DNA of 64,000 nt from contig CALIDI010000013.1 in the NCBI GenBank assembly GCA_938023035.1, positions 1 to 64,000 of the forward strand, given 5' to 3'. Numbering within the stretch: position 1 is the first letter of the stretch; every line of letters begins with the position of its first letter. The DNA comes from an uncultured Leptolyngbyaceae cyanobacterium. Its GTDB lineage: Bacteria > Cyanobacteriota > Cyanobacteriia > Leptolyngbyales > Leptolyngbyaceae. Below, in pieces: positions 44,651 through 53,243 of the stretch. A model generated the notes under the pieces. The model was not told where the DNA came from, did not search any database, and worked only from the letters and a program-made list of their open reading frames with translations. A program made the position numbers and the translations under genes.

Positions 44651-44800
44651 CTTCCCGCAGGGTGCGGCAACTTGCAAAAGTAGGATGTACCCAGCCCTCC
44701 TAGCGCAGGTGAAGCTCTATTGCAAAACAGGTGCCAACGCATCCAGTCTCTGAGTGGTAAACCTGGGAAGACTCGGCATTGACCCAAAAGCGGTTTGATG

Positions 44801-45008
44801 CCATGTTGGATGTGCGATTTCGGCTTGCCAAAGCCCTATAACGTAGGGCATTCAATCGGGTATCTGCCCCATTTTGACGTTGCTGAATCTGAGTCACCCA
44901 ATTCGCCTTCTCCCTGGCCTTTCCTAAAGGGAGAGAAAACCGGATATCTCTCACCCTTCTTCCATTGGGATGAAGGTGGGGATGAGGGCAATTCATCTTT
45001 TCATTAAG
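44801..45008 (+). repeat. Direct repeat family C, copy 1 (upstream of MNT-HEPN pair)
   Basis: About 208 bases align with 46004-46214 in the same orientation. Shared blocks include TTCAATCGGG, GGGATGAAGGT and GGGGATGAGGGCAATTCATC and an internal AAAGGGAGAGA. The two copies flank the MNT-HEPN genes. Confidence 0.75.
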
Positions 45009-45080
45009 TAACGTCTGTATTCTTGGTTTAGGTCGGTATGCGGCAGCGAAACCTATAGGAGCCATTCGATACACTATAAG

Positions 45081-45464
45081 ATGGAGAGCGCAATGGTAAT
45101 GGCAATGGTAGAGCAAAAATACATTGACTACTGGCGCGATCGCCAAGCTCAAGAAAAACGACTACATCAGCAGCTGGCAACCCAGGCAAAACAAGAAGCA
45201 AAGCAGATCACTGAATTCTTGGTACGGCAATACAACGTCCAGCGGGTGATTTTGTTTGGGTCGCTAGCCCGCGATCGCTTTGTTGCCGAGTCAGACATTG
45301 ATCTAGTCGTGGAAGGATTGCCTGCTACCGATTATTTCGCCATTCTGGCTCAGGTGAATCGACTCGCCTTCCGCTGGGTAGACTTAAAGCTCTGGGAAGA
45401 TCTGAATCTACCCTTTAAGTCTCGCATTTTAGAAACAGGCGAGGTTTTGTATGAGAGAACTTAG
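45081..45464 (+). CDS. MNT-type nucleotidyltransferase (antitoxin-like)
   Basis: This 127-residue protein has a charged helical N-terminus and then the minimal nucleotidyltransferase core: VILFGSLARDRF (residues 57-67; GS motif) and ESDIDLVVEG (70-79; the DxD metal-binding pair), with WVDLKLWEDL later supplying the third acidic residue. MNT proteins of this class pair with HEPN proteins, and in known cases they AMPylate and silence the HEPN ribonuclease. The stop overlaps the next gene by 14 bases, so translation is probably coupled. ATG 45081 is used; internal ATGs at 45093, 45099 and 45105 are alternatives. Confidence 0.88.
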   Translation: MESAMVMAMVEQKYIDYWRDRQAQEKRLHQQLATQAKQEAKQITEFLVRQYNVQRVILFGSLARDRFVAESDIDLVVEGLPATDYFAILAQVNRLAFRWVDLKLWEDLNLPFKSRILETGEVLYERT

Positions 45465-45954
45465 CTCGCGACAAGTGCGGAGTATTGCCATTGACTTAGA
45501 GCTAGAACTGGGTCAAATGAAACGGCTAGAGCAGGATATCCAGGCAGTGCAGCAAGAGATTCAGCGTGATCCAGACCGGGCCAAGCTGTTTTACGAATTA
45601 CAGGCACTCAAGTTGCACAATTTTTATACCGGCTGCGAACGCATTTTTAGCTTGATTGTTTCAGAATTCAATGGAGGCAAGCCCTCTGGGTTTGATTGGC
45701 ATAAACGCCTGCTCCAACGCATGACCATTGCCCAACCGGAGTATCCATCTGTCATCTCCATGCAGACGGCCCAGCGCCTGGATGAATATTTAGGGTTTCG
45801 GCATGTCGTCAGAAATGTATATGCCTTTGACTTGGATACTGAGCGGATAGCTCGATTAGTCCAAAATTATCCACAAACGTGGCATCAATTTGAGCAGGAA
45901 ATCCAGATATTTGTTAACTGGCTCAGGGAAATCGCAGCGAATCTGGCTGATTAA
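45451..45954 (+). CDS. HEPN/HepT-like protein
   Basis: This 167-residue helical protein has the features of a HepT-like HEPN domain: EIQRDPDRAKLFYELQALKL, then LHNFYTGCERIFSLI, then LDEYLGFRHVVRNVYAFDLD. HEPN toxins use an R-x4-6-H motif for RNase activity. The matching position here reads Arg117-x4-Asn122-x-Tyr124, so the catalytic His seems to be replaced by Asn. It may therefore be inactive or use another residue (His118 is near). It is translationally coupled to the nucleotidyltransferase upstream. The pair lies between two direct copies of repeat C. Confidence 0.8.
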   Translation: MRELSSRQVRSIAIDLELELGQMKRLEQDIQAVQQEIQRDPDRAKLFYELQALKLHNFYTGCERIFSLIVSEFNGGKPSGFDWHKRLLQRMTIAQPEYPSVISMQTAQRLDEYLGFRHVVRNVYAFDLDTERIARLVQNYPQTWHQFEQEIQIFVNWLREIAANLAD

Positions 45955-46496
45955 GCGAGCGCTGATAAAATCGCAGTCAAATGCCTTTAGGGTCTATCTC
46001 ATCCCATTTTGGATACTAGATATGCGATTTTGCCTCGCAGAAGCCCCATAGTGCAAGGCGTTCAATCGGGCTCTGCCTCATTCTGACATTGTTAGCCTCA
46101 CCCAATTTCCCCTTTTCCTGGCCCTTTCTCAAAGGGAGAGAGAACCGGATCTCTTGCACCCTTTTCCCATTGGGATGAAGGTAGGGGATGAGGGCAATTC
46201 ATCCCTGCATTAAGCAAGGCTCTCCGACGACGGATACTACACCTAATCGTACAAATGTCCCGATTGATTTTTGGTGTTGGGGGTGTCCCCTGCTCAACCC
46301 CAGCAAGAATTACGTTTGAGTGATGTGCTCCGAACTGAGAACCTACCTCCTTTTCTAGTACTAGAACGAATCTTGCCTAGAACCATTCACAGAACTTGGC
46401 ATTGACCCAGACCAGGCACGAACGAGCGATCGCGGAAACCATGGCAAAATAGAAGCACCATTTAGTTGCCCTGCTGAATGCTGGAAACCCCTGGTT
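45955..46496. other. Intergenic region with repeat C copy 2 and a Uma2-like tail
   Basis: About 540 bases. Repeat C copy 2 is at 46004-46214. From about 46383 to 46415 the frame of the next gene reads ...FTELGIDPDQA, the same ending as the Uma2 protein at 46497-47276, which suggests a remnant of a lost upstream Uma2 gene. Confidence 0.55.
46004..46214 (+). repeat. Direct repeat family C, copy 2 (downstream of MNT-HEPN pair)
   Basis: See copy 1 at 44801-45008. Copy 2 keeps GGGGATGAGGGCAATTCATC and TGCATTAAGCAA near its end, and shares the order of all main blocks with copy 1. Confidence 0.75.
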
Positions 46497-47276
46497 ATGA
46501 GTGAAACACGTCTGGTATTTCCCCCAATCATCTACCCCGAAACTGATGGACAACCCATGACCGAAAGCGACGCAACCCGCGACTATCTAATCTATTGCGT
46601 GGAAGTATTGCGATTGTTTTTTCAAAGTCGGCGCAATATTTATGTGTCAGGTAATTTATTCATCTATTACGAGCAAGGCAACCCTAAGGCTGTGATTTCA
46701 CCGGATGTATTTGTGATTTTTGGGGTGAGTCCTCGTCAACGCCGTAGTTATAAAGCCTGGCAAGAGGGCGGCAAGCTGCCCGCCTTTGTGCTAGAAGTCA
46801 CCTCATTGACGACCAAAAGACAAGATGAGATAGAAAAACCACAGATTTATGCCCAATTGGGAATTCAGGAATATTTTCAATATGACCCCACGGCAGACTA
46901 TCTCAACCCCCAGTTGAAGGGTTATCAGTTAGTTGAGGGCGTCTATCAACCCTTGCCAATGGAAACGACGACAGCAGGAATCCCGTTGATTCACAGTTCT
47001 GTGTTGGGGCTAGATTTGCGCTTGCTACCACCGACGGGAACAGCGATCGCTGCTACCCCACATCCCCAAGTCTTGCGATTTTACGACCCCCAAACTGGAC
47101 TCAAACTGCTCAGTCGGGAAGAGGTAGAACAAGCACGAGAAACTGCCGAGCAAGAACGCAACCTAGCTCAACAGGAGCGAGACTTGGCCCAGCAAGAACG
47201 AGACTTGGCCCAGCAACGGGCAGAGCAATTGGCTGCCCGTCTGCGAGAACTCGGCATCGACCCAGATCAAGCATAG
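46497..47276 (+). CDS. Uma2 family (DUF820) nuclease-fold protein
   Basis: This 259-residue protein belongs to the Uma2 family (PD-(D/E)XK-like fold), which is very expanded in cyanobacteria. SPDVFVIFG, the later FVLEVTSLTTKRQDEIEKPQ (ExTS..T...K core) and YAQLGIQEYFQYDP are typical. The C-terminus (about 205-250) is a coiled coil made of repeated EQERNLAQQERDLAQQERDL heptads, ending in LGIDPDQA. No catalytic function has been firmly shown for the family; DNA cleavage is inferred from the fold. ATG 46497 starts the recognisable family sequence. Confidence 0.88.
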   Translation: MSETRLVFPPIIYPETDGQPMTESDATRDYLIYCVEVLRLFFQSRRNIYVSGNLFIYYEQGNPKAVISPDVFVIFGVSPRQRRSYKAWQEGGKLPAFVLEVTSLTTKRQDEIEKPQIYAQLGIQEYFQYDPTADYLNPQLKGYQLVEGVYQPLPMETTTAGIPLIHSSVLGLDLRLLPPTGTAIAATPHPQVLRFYDPQTGLKLLSREEVEQARETAEQERNLAQQERDLAQQERDLAQQRAEQLAARLRELGIDPDQA

Positions 47277-48347
47277 TAGGGCGATCGCAACTCCAATTTG
47301 CAACGACCATAAAGCTTAATAGCCAAGCGAGAGTTTATCCCCAGTGCGCCAATAGTCCACCCTTATTAATCCCTAGCCCACTGTTGCGCCTTACATCGTC
47401 TCACAGAGAACTACATAGGAAACCCGTGCGGCGTTAGTACAAGATTTGCACTCCCAACCAGGAAAACGCCGCACTAACATCGCAGCTTGCTTGAAATTTT
47501 TATGCCGTTTTCCCCTCACGAACGTTACCAGTCTTGGCGAGGACGATTAGTCAAAACTGTAACGGAGGAAATAGATGTAAAAATTTGTAGTCTAGGGTCT
47601 TTCACTCGGAGCCACAGGGAGTTGACCAACGGGGTAGAGGCAAACGAGTGCTAGTGCGATGACATCCAAGACACAGACATCCAAGGCAAACAATCCCCCT
47701 TCCCTAGCGGCGCAATTAAGTGCTTGAGGAAGTTTTTTGTGGAGGTTGAAACAGGCTGCCTGAAATAGCATCGTGGTGAGGAGTTATTAGGCGATCGCAA
47801 ACGATGACTCGACATAAAAGCATAGCTTTTGATCATCGTTCGCTTGCAAAACTGACACAGACATAACCGGGGAGTGCGATCGCGGTGTTAAGTTATTGGG
47901 CAATCAAGACTACCGAGTTTTTATAAGCTACATCGCCAGAACAATTTTAGCTCGATGAAGAAGCTGTAAAGTATTCATTCTTCGCTCAAGAATTTCCTGA
48001 TTCGTGAAGAAAACTTTGTAGAATAGTGTGGAATTAAAGGCCATAAATTTCAAAAATATTGTGTTTATCAACCTTACTATGATCCGCAAAGATAAACATC
48101 CCAAAGACAAATATATTCACGAACCCTCAAGTTTTCTAGATCATTAAATTCCCAAAAATGAATTCCTAAAAATGCTCACTGAAAAAATTAGCACGTGTGA
48201 ATCGATGGATTCAAAGCATTAATTTAAGCTTTTGAGACAAATGATCAACTTAGTTTTTCTACTCATAAAACACTAAATCTATGCACTAAATATACATAAA
48301 ACTGATACTACGAATGAGTTTTATAAGGTACTGAAAGGTGATTAACA
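47277..48347. other. Boundary region upstream of the polysaccharide island
   Basis: About 1070 bases without a convincing gene. From about 47900 the sequence turns AT-rich, as in the following genes. The last 15 bases before 48348 contain AAAGGTGA, a plausible ribosome-binding site. A hairpin lies at 47426-47474. Two HIP1 sites occur before 47890, then none until about 51815. Confidence 0.5.
47426..47474. other. Inverted repeat GTGCGGCGTT / AACGCCGCAC
   Basis: Ten-base perfect inverted repeat (47426-47435 and 47465-47474) separated by about 29 bases. No T-run follows. It could be a relic of a mobile element end or a structured RNA; function unknown. Confidence 0.45.
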
Positions 48348-49541
48348 ATGAAGATATGCTTGTTTTGGGCGACTGTTTATTCAGGCAATATGGGAGTCAA
48401 TGCTCTTACTTACTCAGCCTTATTATATTTGCAAGAAGCAGCTGAAAAAAATGGTTTTTTCAATCCAGAGTATGTGTTGATTGGAACAGCTTGTAGAGAA
48501 CAAAAAAATGACAATATCATAGTTGGAGATCGAAAGATAGACTTTAAATTTTACCCGATCAAGAATAGTTATAAGAAAACTTTTTTTGATCCTCAATCAA
48601 TGCCTTTTTATCAAGAAGTAAAAGATGCTGATTTAATTATTGATCTAGGTGAGGGTGACAGCTTTACAGACATATATGGTATTCAAAGGTTTCGTGAGCT
48701 ATTAGCTTCTAAGCTTTATTGCCTAAGACTGAGAAAAAAAATGATCCTATTCCCTCAAACAATTGGGCCTTTTAATAACTTCTGGGTTAAACAGTTTTCT
48801 AACTTTATTATAAATCAAAGCTTTAGAGTTTATGTTCGTGATAGTTTGAGCGGCGACTATATTTCAAAAAATACTAAAAAGCCACATAAAGAATTTACAG
48901 ATTTAGCATTTCTCCTTCCATATGCCCCAAATTATGAACTCAAAAATGATGACTATACAAATGTTGGTATCAACATCTCTGGTCTTTTATGGAACGGTGG
49001 TTATACTAAAAATAATATGTTTGGAATTTGCGCAGATTATCAAACAATTATCCGCGAATTAGTCTTATCTTTTCTCTCGCAGCATAGAGTTAAAGTCCAC
49101 TTGATTTCCCATGTTCTTGTTGATTCTATCCCCGTAGAAGATGATTATCAGGTTTGCAAAAAATTGCAGGAAGAATTTCGAGAAACTATTGTTGCGCCGT
49201 ATTTTCGTACCCCTGTTGAAGCGAAGAATTACATTAGTGGATTAGATTTTTTTGTTGGTTCACGTATGCACTCTTGTATTGCTGCTTTATCTGCTTCTGT
49301 CCCAGTTATACCTATTGCATATAGTAGAAAGTTCACCGGCCTTTTCAACCACACATTAGAATATCCTTTTGTTATTGACGCGACAAAGAGTAGCAAAGAC
49401 TATACTCTGGGGTTCATTCTTGAGCAATTCAAAAATATTGAGTACTTAAGGCAAAAGATTTCAAATTCCGGAAAAATAATTGACAAATATAACCAAGAAT
49501 TTCGATCTGAATTAGCTCAGATTTTTTCAGAATTAACTTGA
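48348..49541 (+). CDS. Polysaccharide pyruvyl transferase family protein
   Basis: This 397-residue cytoplasmic protein matches the polysaccharide pyruvyl transferase family (WcaK/CsaB-like). It transfers pyruvate from phosphoenolpyruvate to sugars as a ketal in known members. MKICLFWATVYSGNMGVNAL is a normal family start. DADLIIDLGEGDSFTDIYG, LFPQTIGPF, VYVRDSLSG, and FFVGSRMHSCIAALSASVP (the conserved R-x-H near the C-terminus) appear in order. The AAAGGTGA upstream of ATG 48348 is a good ribosome-binding site. It overlaps the FrhB-like gene's possible TTG start by four bases and heads the island, so it probably modifies the island's glycan. Confidence 0.85.
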   Translation: MKICLFWATVYSGNMGVNALTYSALLYLQEAAEKNGFFNPEYVLIGTACREQKNDNIIVGDRKIDFKFYPIKNSYKKTFFDPQSMPFYQEVKDADLIIDLGEGDSFTDIYGIQRFRELLASKLYCLRLRKKMILFPQTIGPFNNFWVKQFSNFIINQSFRVYVRDSLSGDYISKNTKKPHKEFTDLAFLLPYAPNYELKNDDYTNVGINISGLLWNGGYTKNNMFGICADYQTIIRELVLSFLSQHRVKVHLISHVLVDSIPVEDDYQVCKKLQEEFRETIVAPYFRTPVEAKNYISGLDFFVGSRMHSCIAALSASVPVIPIAYSRKFTGLFNHTLEYPFVIDATKSSKDYTLGFILEQFKNIEYLRQKISNSGKIIDKYNQEFRSELAQIFSELT

Positions 49542-49552
49542 TTGGATCTTCT

Positions 49553-50896
49553 ATGGGTTTTGCTTCCTCTATGAAAAGTGTGGCTGATGTAGACAAATCA
49601 CATTTGTGCATTGGTTGTGGAATTTGCACCTCGATTGCAAGTTCAGGTGCGGTTGATCTTAAACTTGGACAAGATGGATTTTATCACCCTGAAGTGCTTG
49701 ATGAAGTAGGACAAGAGTGGGAGAAAGTTAAGGCAATTTGCCCTGGAATCACTCTCAGGCAAACTATTGAAGTGCAAACCCATGAAGAAAAAATGTGGGG
49801 GCCAATCAAGGGAATCTGGACGGGCTATGCAACTGATGATGAAATCCGTTGGCACGCTTCATCTGGTGGTGGGATAACAGGAGTACTTCAGTATCTATTA
49901 GAAAAAAAGGTAGTAGATGGTGTAATTCATATTGGAGCAGAGCCGTCAAATCCATTAATGAACGCCACATTCATTAGTCGTAATCGCTCTGATATTTTGA
50001 GGCAATCGGGATCTAGGTACGCACCTGCAGCTCCACTAGTAAATATTAGGCAAATCTTAGACTCAAGCAATGAAAAATTTGCTTTTGTTGGTAAGCCCTG
50101 TGATGTTGCCGGACTAAGAGCCTTTTTAGAAGTCTACCCTCATTACAAAAGTAAAGTTATTAGTTTGATTACCTTTATGTGTGCGGGTACTCCTAGCATG
50201 CATGGTACTGAAGCTTTGATCGATGCACTTGGAATAAATAAGGAAGATGTTGAGCAGTTTTGGTATAGAGGACGTGGCTGGCCAGGAAGAGCGACAGTAA
50301 TTCGCTCAAACGGTGAACAAGTTTCAATGAGCTACAATGAATCCTGGGGAAAAATACTTAATAAGCATCTACATTTTAGATGCAAGATTTGCCCTGATGG
50401 GATTGGTAGTATTGGCGATATTACCTTTGGAGATGCTTGGGAAGAAGGAAGCGGCTACCCAAGCTTTGAAGAACGAGCGGGGCAAAGCTTAATTATTGCT
50501 AGAAACCAGCAGGGTAGAAAGCTGATTGAAGATGCTGTTTCAAATGGTTATCTATCAGTTCAAAAATATTCGGTTGGCATTCTTGATAAGATTCAGCCTT
50601 ACCAACGAGATCGCAGACGTTTAGTAGCAGCCCGTCTATTTGCATTAAAGTTATCTGGAACAAAGGTTTTACAATTTGATGGGTTTAATTTGCTATACAA
50701 CGCTATATTAATTAGCCCAAAAGCTAACTTAGAAAGTTTCCTGGGTACTGCAAAACGAATAGAGTCGCGCACAAAGTTTGGGTGCGCAATCTATTTGACT
50801 GCTCAGTTTTTGAATGAACTTTTGAATAAGTTAGGCCTCATGAAAAGATCCTTGAAGAAGATCTTGAACTTTGATAAGTCGAGTTCTCCTGCTTGA
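49553..50896 (+). CDS. FrhB-like Fe-S/flavin protein (F420 hydrogenase beta-subunit family)
   Basis: This 447-residue protein is of the coenzyme F420 hydrogenase/dehydrogenase beta-subunit family. An N-terminal ferredoxin-like motif, HLCIGCGICTSIA, is followed by the family core: IWTGYATDDEIRWHASSGGG, FVGKPCDVAGLRAF, then CKICPDGIGSIGDITFGDAW. In glycan gene clusters these proteins commonly sit next to polysaccharide pyruvyl transferases. F420 use is not implied, and their reaction is not known. The frame extends to TTG 49538; ATG 49553 is preferred, and ATG 49571 would also keep the Cys motif. Co-transcribed with its neighbours. Confidence 0.85.
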   Translation: MGFASSMKSVADVDKSHLCIGCGICTSIASSGAVDLKLGQDGFYHPEVLDEVGQEWEKVKAICPGITLRQTIEVQTHEEKMWGPIKGIWTGYATDDEIRWHASSGGGITGVLQYLLEKKVVDGVIHIGAEPSNPLMNATFISRNRSDILRQSGSRYAPAAPLVNIRQILDSSNEKFAFVGKPCDVAGLRAFLEVYPHYKSKVISLITFMCAGTPSMHGTEALIDALGINKEDVEQFWYRGRGWPGRATVIRSNGEQVSMSYNESWGKILNKHLHFRCKICPDGIGSIGDITFGDAWEEGSGYPSFEERAGQSLIIARNQQGRKLIEDAVSNGYLSVQKYSVGILDKIQPYQRDRRRLVAARLFALKLSGTKVLQFDGFNLLYNAILISPKANLESFLGTAKRIESRTKFGCAIYLTAQFLNELLNKLGLMKRSLKKILNFDKSSSPA

Positions 50897-50951
50897 AGAT
50901 TACTTTTGTGATTTTTCTAAAAATGCTCAATTTTCTAATGAACTAATCAAT

Positions 50952-51923
50952 ATGACATTCACATTTCCACCTATTTTAGAGGAAAAACTTAGACCTTTTT
51001 GGTCAGTAATGATTCCGACCTATAACGGTATACAGTATCTTGAGAAAACTCTTAAAAGTGTTCTGGTTCAAGATCCTGGCATTGAAGAAATGCAAATTGA
51101 GGTGGTTGATGACTGCTCAACGAAAGGTAATGTTGAGAAAATTGTGCGAGAGATTGGGCAAGGGCGTGTTTCATTCTACCGTAACCATCAAAATCTTGGT
51201 TTACTAGGAAATTGGGATAACTGCATCTGTCGCGCTAAAGGATACTGGGTTCATCTGCTCCACCAAGATGACTTTGTGCTTCCAGGCTTTTACCGGACTA
51301 TGAAAGCGGGACTTGAAAATAATCCGATGGTTGGTGCGGGGCTTTGTCGCCATGCCTTTATTGATGAAGATGGGCATTGGACTCATCTGTCTCCAATTGA
51401 ACGCCGTACCCCTGGAATTTTAGAGAATTGGATAACAAAAATTGCTGTTATCCAACGAGTTCAATTTCCTGCGATTGTTGTTAAGCGCGATGTTTATGAA
51501 AAGCTTGGTGGTTTTTGCTCAGAAGCTGCCTCCGCTGCCGATTGGGAAATGTGGAAACGAATTGCTGCTCATTATCCGATTTGGTATGAGCCACAAATTC
51601 TAGCGTGCTTTCGGCGACACTCTGATTCCACCTCATCAGGGCTGATTCAACGTGGAGAAAATATTGCTGATACTTATAAGGCGATTGATATTTCTAAAAA
51701 CTATTTGCCACCACCTTTAGCATCTAGATTGACGCAACAAGCCAGAAGAAACTATGCCAAATCAGCTTTAGGCATGGCCCATGAGTTATTGGCTCAAGGT
51801 GAATTAAATGCTGCGATCGCACAATTTAAGCAAGGAATTAAATTTCTTGATTCTCCCCAGAATCTGCTATCAGTAGCTTCTTTTTTAATTAAATTTTGGA
51901 AAACAATAGTTTCTAGAGTTTAG
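50952..51923 (+). CDS. Glycosyltransferase family 2
   Basis: This 323-residue GT-A enzyme has PFWSVMIPTYNGIQYLEKTL near residue 15-33, the nucleotide-sugar motif VHLLHQDDFVLPGF (DxD-like) near 98-111 and the acceptor-site ASAADWEMWKRIA around 195-207. There is no membrane segment until the slightly hydrophobic C-terminus. It adds a sugar to the growing glycan on the cytoplasmic face; which sugar cannot be told. ATG 50952 is used, because the upstream codons overlap the FrhB-like gene and are not conserved-looking. Two bases separate its stop from the next gene's ATG. Confidence 0.9.
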   Translation: MTFTFPPILEEKLRPFWSVMIPTYNGIQYLEKTLKSVLVQDPGIEEMQIEVVDDCSTKGNVEKIVREIGQGRVSFYRNHQNLGLLGNWDNCICRAKGYWVHLLHQDDFVLPGFYRTMKAGLENNPMVGAGLCRHAFIDEDGHWTHLSPIERRTPGILENWITKIAVIQRVQFPAIVVKRDVYEKLGGFCSEAASAADWEMWKRIAAHYPIWYEPQILACFRRHSDSTSSGLIQRGENIADTYKAIDISKNYLPPPLASRLTQQARRNYAKSALGMAHELLAQGELNAAIAQFKQGIKFLDSPQNLLSVASFLIKFWKTIVSRV

Positions 51924-51925
51924 TA

Positions 51926-53194
51926 ATGCGTATTCTTTTTGTCTCAAATAGCTTTCCAAATAACCTAAGCATCAGCACTAACCGTAGTGTTGGCGGTACG
52001 CAGAGACGATTGGATATGTTCATCGCAGCACTGCGTGAGATTGGTAGTTTAGACATTATGTTCTATGTTCCATCCCACGTTCCAACCGATGCAGCAACCG
52101 TCGCCCAAGTCGAGCAAGAGCTATCAGACTACTGGCAAACCAAGATTAATCTATTTCTTTGTCCACGATTTAGCCTACCTAAATGGCGACAACAACTTGA
52201 GGGCGTATTTGATTTTTCTAAGCAAGCAGCTTTTCACAACACAAGCGGAACCGAACAGCTATATGCTTTTGAGCAATGTCTTAACCGCAATCCTGATGCT
52301 ATTTTTATTCAACGTCTACAATCAATCAGACCTGTGCTAACGACGCAGCAACCACTACCACCCATCATCTACGATATTGATGACATTGAACATATAAAAC
52401 TGATTCGCCAGCTACAACAACCTCCCATAAAGCTAAGCAAATCTTTGTATTATGCTCATGTGCCTGCTTTGTGGTACGGGGAGTGTCGTGCTGTTTATCG
52501 GGCGCAATGTACCTTTGTTTGTTCACAGGGCGATCGCGATTACTTAACCTATCGATGGAATCTGCCCAATGTTGTCTCAGTCCCTAATGCAATCACGATT
52601 CCAGAGGCGTTGCCACTCACGCAAGAGCCAGTACTTTTGCTGGTTGGCTCTTATCAATATCCACCCAATGCCCAAGCGGCTAACTTTTTAATTGAAGACG
52701 TATTACCGGCTTTACGCCTACACTGCCCGAATGTCAAACTCATTGTTGCGGGTGTCAATCCCCAACATATCCGCAGTTATCAAACAAATGTACCTAATGT
52801 CGAATTTACTGGCTTTGTAGATGATTTAGAAGCTCTTTATCGACAAGCACGAGTGATCTGTTGTCCGATTTTTGCAGGGGGTGGTACTCGCATTAAAGTG
52901 ATTGAAGCTGCTGGTTATAGCAAACCGGTTATTTCAACGAAGATTGGTGTGGAAGGGTTGGATCTGAGACCGGGGCAAGACTTCCTTTTGGCAAATACCG
53001 CGCAAGATTTTGCTCAAGCCTGTCTAGAACTACTCAAAAGTGATGCTTTGTGTTCCGCGATAGGGCAATCTTCCCGTTTAGTTGTGGCAGAGCGGTTTGA
53101 TCTCGATCGCGTTAAGCAGCAAATTCAAAAACAAGTTTTACATACGGTAATGTCAGATTTAGCGACAATTCCTAAACAGCCGATTGGTTTGTAG
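51926..53194 (+). CDS. Glycosyltransferase family 4/1 (GT-B)
   Basis: This 422-residue GT-B protein has a Rossmann-like N-terminal half and a C-terminal Glycos_transf_1-type half. LLVGSYQYPPNAQAANFLIE opens the second half and FAGGGTRIKVIEAAGYSKPV carries the donor-binding E. The N-terminus starts MRILFVSNSFPNN. The first HIP1 site of the island lies just before, in the 50952 gene, and this gene has another. It overlaps the next gene's open frame, but that gene's real start is 53244. Sugar specificity unknown. Confidence 0.9.
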   Translation: MRILFVSNSFPNNLSISTNRSVGGTQRRLDMFIAALREIGSLDIMFYVPSHVPTDAATVAQVEQELSDYWQTKINLFLCPRFSLPKWRQQLEGVFDFSKQAAFHNTSGTEQLYAFEQCLNRNPDAIFIQRLQSIRPVLTTQQPLPPIIYDIDDIEHIKLIRQLQQPPIKLSKSLYYAHVPALWYGECRAVYRAQCTFVCSQGDRDYLTYRWNLPNVVSVPNAITIPEALPLTQEPVLLLVGSYQYPPNAQAANFLIEDVLPALRLHCPNVKLIVAGVNPQHIRSYQTNVPNVEFTGFVDDLEALYRQARVICCPIFAGGGTRIKVIEAAGYSKPVISTKIGVEGLDLRPGQDFLLANTAQDFAQACLELLKSDALCSAIGQSSRLVVAERFDLDRVKQQIQKQVLHTVMSDLATIPKQPIGL

Positions 53195-53243
53195 TTCTAA
53201 TCGGGATATTCATTGTCTATTTTACCCAACTATAGTAGCCCTT

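Larger units (their letters stand above)
44356..45080. other. Intergenic region rich in repeats
   Basis: About 725 bases without a gene. It holds an inverted partial family D copy (44575-44650), a short stretch reading LGIDPKA in one frame (44771-44793) that resembles the tail of Uma2 proteins, and the first family C repeat (44801-45008). Confidence 0.5.

Noticed and set aside
47426-47474. Intrinsic terminator
   Set aside because: The inverted repeat has a long loop and no following T-run.
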